Source: Conexibacter sp. | Lineage (GTDB): Bacteria > Actinomycetota > Thermoleophilia > Solirubrobacterales > Solirubrobacteraceae | Direction of reading: 5' to 3' | Assembly (NCBI GenBank): GCA_025964055.1 | Contig: JAOPZP010000223.1 | Location: 1 to 6,732 of the forward strand | Length of the DNA stretch: 6,732 nucleotides | Shown here: in pieces, positions 4,829-6,732 of the stretch | Layout: every line of letters starts with the position of its first letter | Position numbering within the stretch: position 1 is the first letter of the stretch | Made by a program: the position numbers and the translations under genes | The notes under the pieces: model-generated | Seen by the model: only the letters and a program-made list of their open reading frames with translations | Database searches by the model: none | What the model was told of the DNA's origin: nothing

Positions 4829-6418
4829 ATGTCAAGGACCAGGTGCGCCATCGTGGCCGTGGTGGTGTCCAGCTGGGCCCTCGCGAACCTCGGGCTGACG
4901 GGCCTCGCGCAGGCCACGCCGGCGACCCCGACGATCACCGCCGCGCAGCCCAACCCGCTGAAGATGCGGCTGACGAGCAGCACGGGCACGCACTGGTCGT
5001 GGACGATCGTCGACACCGCCAACAACGTCGTCGCGACCTCGACGACCAACCCCGCCACACCGACGTTCGCGTCCGCCGGTGACTACACGGCCAAGCTCAG
5101 CGCCACCGACAACGACCCCCTGCTCACCGCCCCGGCGATGGCGCAGAAGACCTTCCACGTCTACGCCAAGCCCGCGGCCGCGTTCACCAGCACCACGCTC
5201 GCCAACGGGTCCGTCCAGTTCACCGACACCTCCACCGGCGAGCCGACCGCCTGGACGTGGACCTTCCCGAGCGGGACCTCCAAGCTCAAGGTGCCGCCGG
5301 CCCAGCTGCTCCCGGTGGGCGTCTCCAACGTGACGCTGCACGTGACCAACCCCGCGGGCGGCAGCAGCGTGACCCAGGCGATCGTCGTCAACGGGCCGCC
5401 GAAGGCCGTGTTGAACATCATGTCGACGCCGGCCGCGATCGGCAGCGCGGTGCTGCTGGACGCCGGGCGCTCGACCGATCCCAACGGCGACGCGCTCAGC
5501 TACGGCTGGGACCTCGACGGCAACGGGACCTACACCGACGCCACGGGCGCGCTGCAGTCCGTCAGCTACGCCGTGGCCGGGACCTACCGGGTCGGCGTCC
5601 AGGTCAACGACGGCCACGGCGGCGTGTCGACCGTCGACGGCTTCATCACCGTGGTCGCCGACCGGCCGCCCGTCGTGGGCTTCACCAACACCCCGGCTGA
5701 GCCCATGGTCGGCGCACCGGTCAGCTTCACCGCGACGGCCTCCGATCCCGACGGGACGATCGCGAAGATCGAATGGGACCTCGACGACGACGGCGCGTTC
5801 GACGACGCGGCGGGAGCCGGCGCCACCTGGACGTTCGCCACGCCGGGATCACACATCGTCGCCGTCCGGGCGACCGACGACCACAACGTGGCGACGATCG
5901 CCTTCCGGACCCTCAACGTGACGGCGCCACCGGCGCTCGTCGCTCCAACCAGCGTGACGGTACCGCCGACGGGATCGTCGGCTCCCCCGCCATCGCCGAG
6001 CTCGGCGTCGGGTGCGCCCATCCCCCGCGTCCCGGCGCCGAGCTCAAATCGCCTCCCGCTGCTCGCCCCGTTCCCGGTCGTGCGCATCCGCGGGCTCCTC
6101 TCCCACGGGGTCGTGCGGATCAGCCTGCTGCGGGTCCAGGCACCGCGCGGCACGACGATCCGGGTCCGCTGCCGCGGCGGCAGCTGCGAACCGCGCAAGG
6201 GTGACCTGCGCGTCAAGGTCGCCCGCACCCCGGTGCGCCTGCGCACGCTCGAGCACCGCCCGCTGAAGGCGGGAACCCTCATCGAGGTGTTCATCACGGC
6301 GCCCGGGCGGATCGGCAAGTACACCATGTTCAAGGTGCGTGCCGACGCGGCACCGGCCCGCGACGACCGCTGCCTGCAGCCGGGCCGCATGACGCCGATT
6401 ACGTGCCCGGGCGCGTGA
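4829..6418 (+). CDS. Secreted PKD-repeat surface protein with Solirubrobacterales-type C-terminal module
   Basis: The 529-residue product has an N-terminal signal peptide: Arg3 and Arg5, a hydrophobic core about 7-26, and a probable cleavage after AQA at 27-29. Four PKD/Ig-like units follow: about 32-113 (divergent), 115-190 (FTDTSTGEPTAWTWTFPSG, with the usual FGDG loop altered), 192-277 (DPNGDALSYGWDLDGNG) and 282-365 (DPDGTIAKIEWDLDDDG). The Asp-rich loops of units 3 and 4 are the type that can hold calcium. A Pro/Ser/Thr-rich linker (about 369-410) leads to a basic beta-rich module (about 411-529) with LAPFPVVRIRG, two cysteine pairs (C448/C453 and C515/C526), and GRIGKYTMFKV. I recall this module as common at the end of secreted proteins in Solirubrobacterales; its function is unknown to me. 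There is no catalytic domain, LPXTG motif or C-terminal membrane anchor, so a structural or adhesive role outside the cell is the best guess. The start is set by AAGGAAG. Confidence 0.85.
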   Translation: MSRTRCAIVAVVVSSWALANLGLTGLAQATPATPTITAAQPNPLKMRLTSSTGTHWSWTIVDTANNVVATSTTNPATPTFASAGDYTAKLSATDNDPLLTAPAMAQKTFHVYAKPAAAFTSTTLANGSVQFTDTSTGEPTAWTWTFPSGTSKLKVPPAQLLPVGVSNVTLHVTNPAGGSSVTQAIVVNGPPKAVLNIMSTPAAIGSAVLLDAGRSTDPNGDALSYGWDLDGNGTYTDATGALQSVSYAVAGTYRVGVQVNDGHGGVSTVDGFITVVADRPPVVGFTNTPAEPMVGAPVSFTATASDPDGTIAKIEWDLDDDGAFDDAAGAGATWTFATPGSHIVAVRATDDHNVATIAFRTLNVTAPPALVAPTSVTVPPTGSSAPPPSPSSASGAPIPRVPAPSSNRLPLLAPFPVVRIRGLLSHGVVRISLLRVQAPRGTTIRVRCRGGSCEPRKGDLRVKVARTPVRLRTLEHRPLKAGTLIEVFITAPGRIGKYTMFKVRADAAPARDDRCLQPGRMTPITCPGA

Positions 6419-6732
6419 CCACCTGGCGCTCACCGGCGCAGCTCGCCCTGCTGACCCTGGCCGGCGCGGGGGTCCTCGGCGGCGGCCTGGTGGGCGTCAC
6501 GGTCGCCGGCAACCTGTACCCCGGCGCGGCGTCCGAGCAGGCGTCGGCACCGATCGCCCAGGACCGGGCGGCGCAGGCCGTGCGAGCGTCGATGGCGGTC
6601 GGGGCCACGAGCGCGACGCGGTGGCCGACGCTGCCGCTGGGCACGGCGGCCACGCCACGACGATCGGCCCATGCCCGCCATCGCCCACGCCCACGCGTCG
6701 TGCCGGTCGCGCAGCCGCGGCCGCAGGCGCTC
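6415..6732 (+). CDS. Membrane-anchored protein of unknown function, N-terminal part (3' truncated)
   Basis: GTG 6415 overlaps the preceding stop as GTGA, and the frame then stays open for 106 codons to the end of the window. The start MTTWRSPAQLALLTLAGAGV leads into a hydrophobic, Gly-rich segment (about residues 8-31, to VAGNLYP) that can be a signal anchor or signal peptide. After it comes an Ala-rich stretch (AASEQASAPIAQDRAAQAVRAS), then an Arg/His/Pro-rich region (TPRRSAHARHRPRPRVVPVAQPRP) typical of an extended linker outside the membrane. I do not recognise a family from this part; the functional domain should lie beyond position 6732. Translational coupling suggests it is made together with the PKD protein and may act on it or beside it at the cell surface. 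A class E sortase or another envelope enzyme with a Pro-rich linker is possible but unsupported here. Confidence 0.65.
   Translation, partial: MTTWRSPAQLALLTLAGAGVLGGGLVGVTVAGNLYPGAASEQASAPIAQDRAAQAVRASMAVGATSATRWPTLPLGTAATPRRSAHARHRPRPRVVPVAQPRPQAL

Noticed and set aside
3780..4898. Alternative plus-strand frame over the glycosyltransferase gene
   Set aside because: Its product is Arg/Pro/Gly rich without motifs, while the overlapping frame has complete GT2 motifs.
1267..5058. Very long minus-strand open frame covering the GH2 and GT2 genes
   Set aside because: Its translation is low-complexity (Arg, Gly, Ala, Val, His rich) with no recognisable motif, and it lies opposite genes with clear conserved motifs. 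Long antisense frames are expected at this GC content.

Overview
The window looks like a very GC-rich actinobacterial chromosome, most likely from the Thermoleophilia/Solirubrobacterales. This rests on the composition, the frequent GTG/TTG starts and overlapping genes, and a secreted PKD-repeat protein whose C-terminal module I associate with that order. The assignment is by pattern memory, not by a database search. All six genes read rightward.

Positions 1-3783 hold three tightly packed genes: the 3' end of an aminoacyl-tRNA-synthetase-like amino acid:[carrier protein] ligase, a DUF1839 protein (ATGA overlap), and a glycoside hydrolase family 2 beta-mannosidase-like protein (17-bp overlap). 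A GT2 glycosyltransferase follows after 6 bp (3790-4728). The spacing suggests one operon. The ligase family is known to charge a small amino acid onto the phosphopantetheine arm of a dedicated carrier protein. No carrier protein gene lies inside the window; it may lie upstream of position 1. I propose that the DUF1839 protein is a papain-like acyltransferase (possible triad C36/H131/N153) resembling the N-terminal domain of BtrH. It could then move the carried amino acid to an acceptor. With a glycan hydrolase and a glycosyltransferase in the same operon, a glycan or glycolipid acceptor is a reasonable hypothesis, but nothing here proves it.

Inside the GH2 gene, at 3469-3565, four copies of the palindrome GGGGACNGTCCCC are spaced exactly 28 bp apart. 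A 31-bp imperfect hairpin lies immediately upstream, the array coincides with a sharp GC-skew reversal, and the gene remains open. It looks like an interspersed palindromic element that has become part of the protein.

After a 100-bp gap containing a 10-bp perfect inverted repeat (a possible structured leader), a second unit begins. It encodes a secreted PKD-repeat surface protein (4829-6418) and, through a GTGA overlap, the start of a membrane-anchored protein that runs off the right edge (6415-6732).
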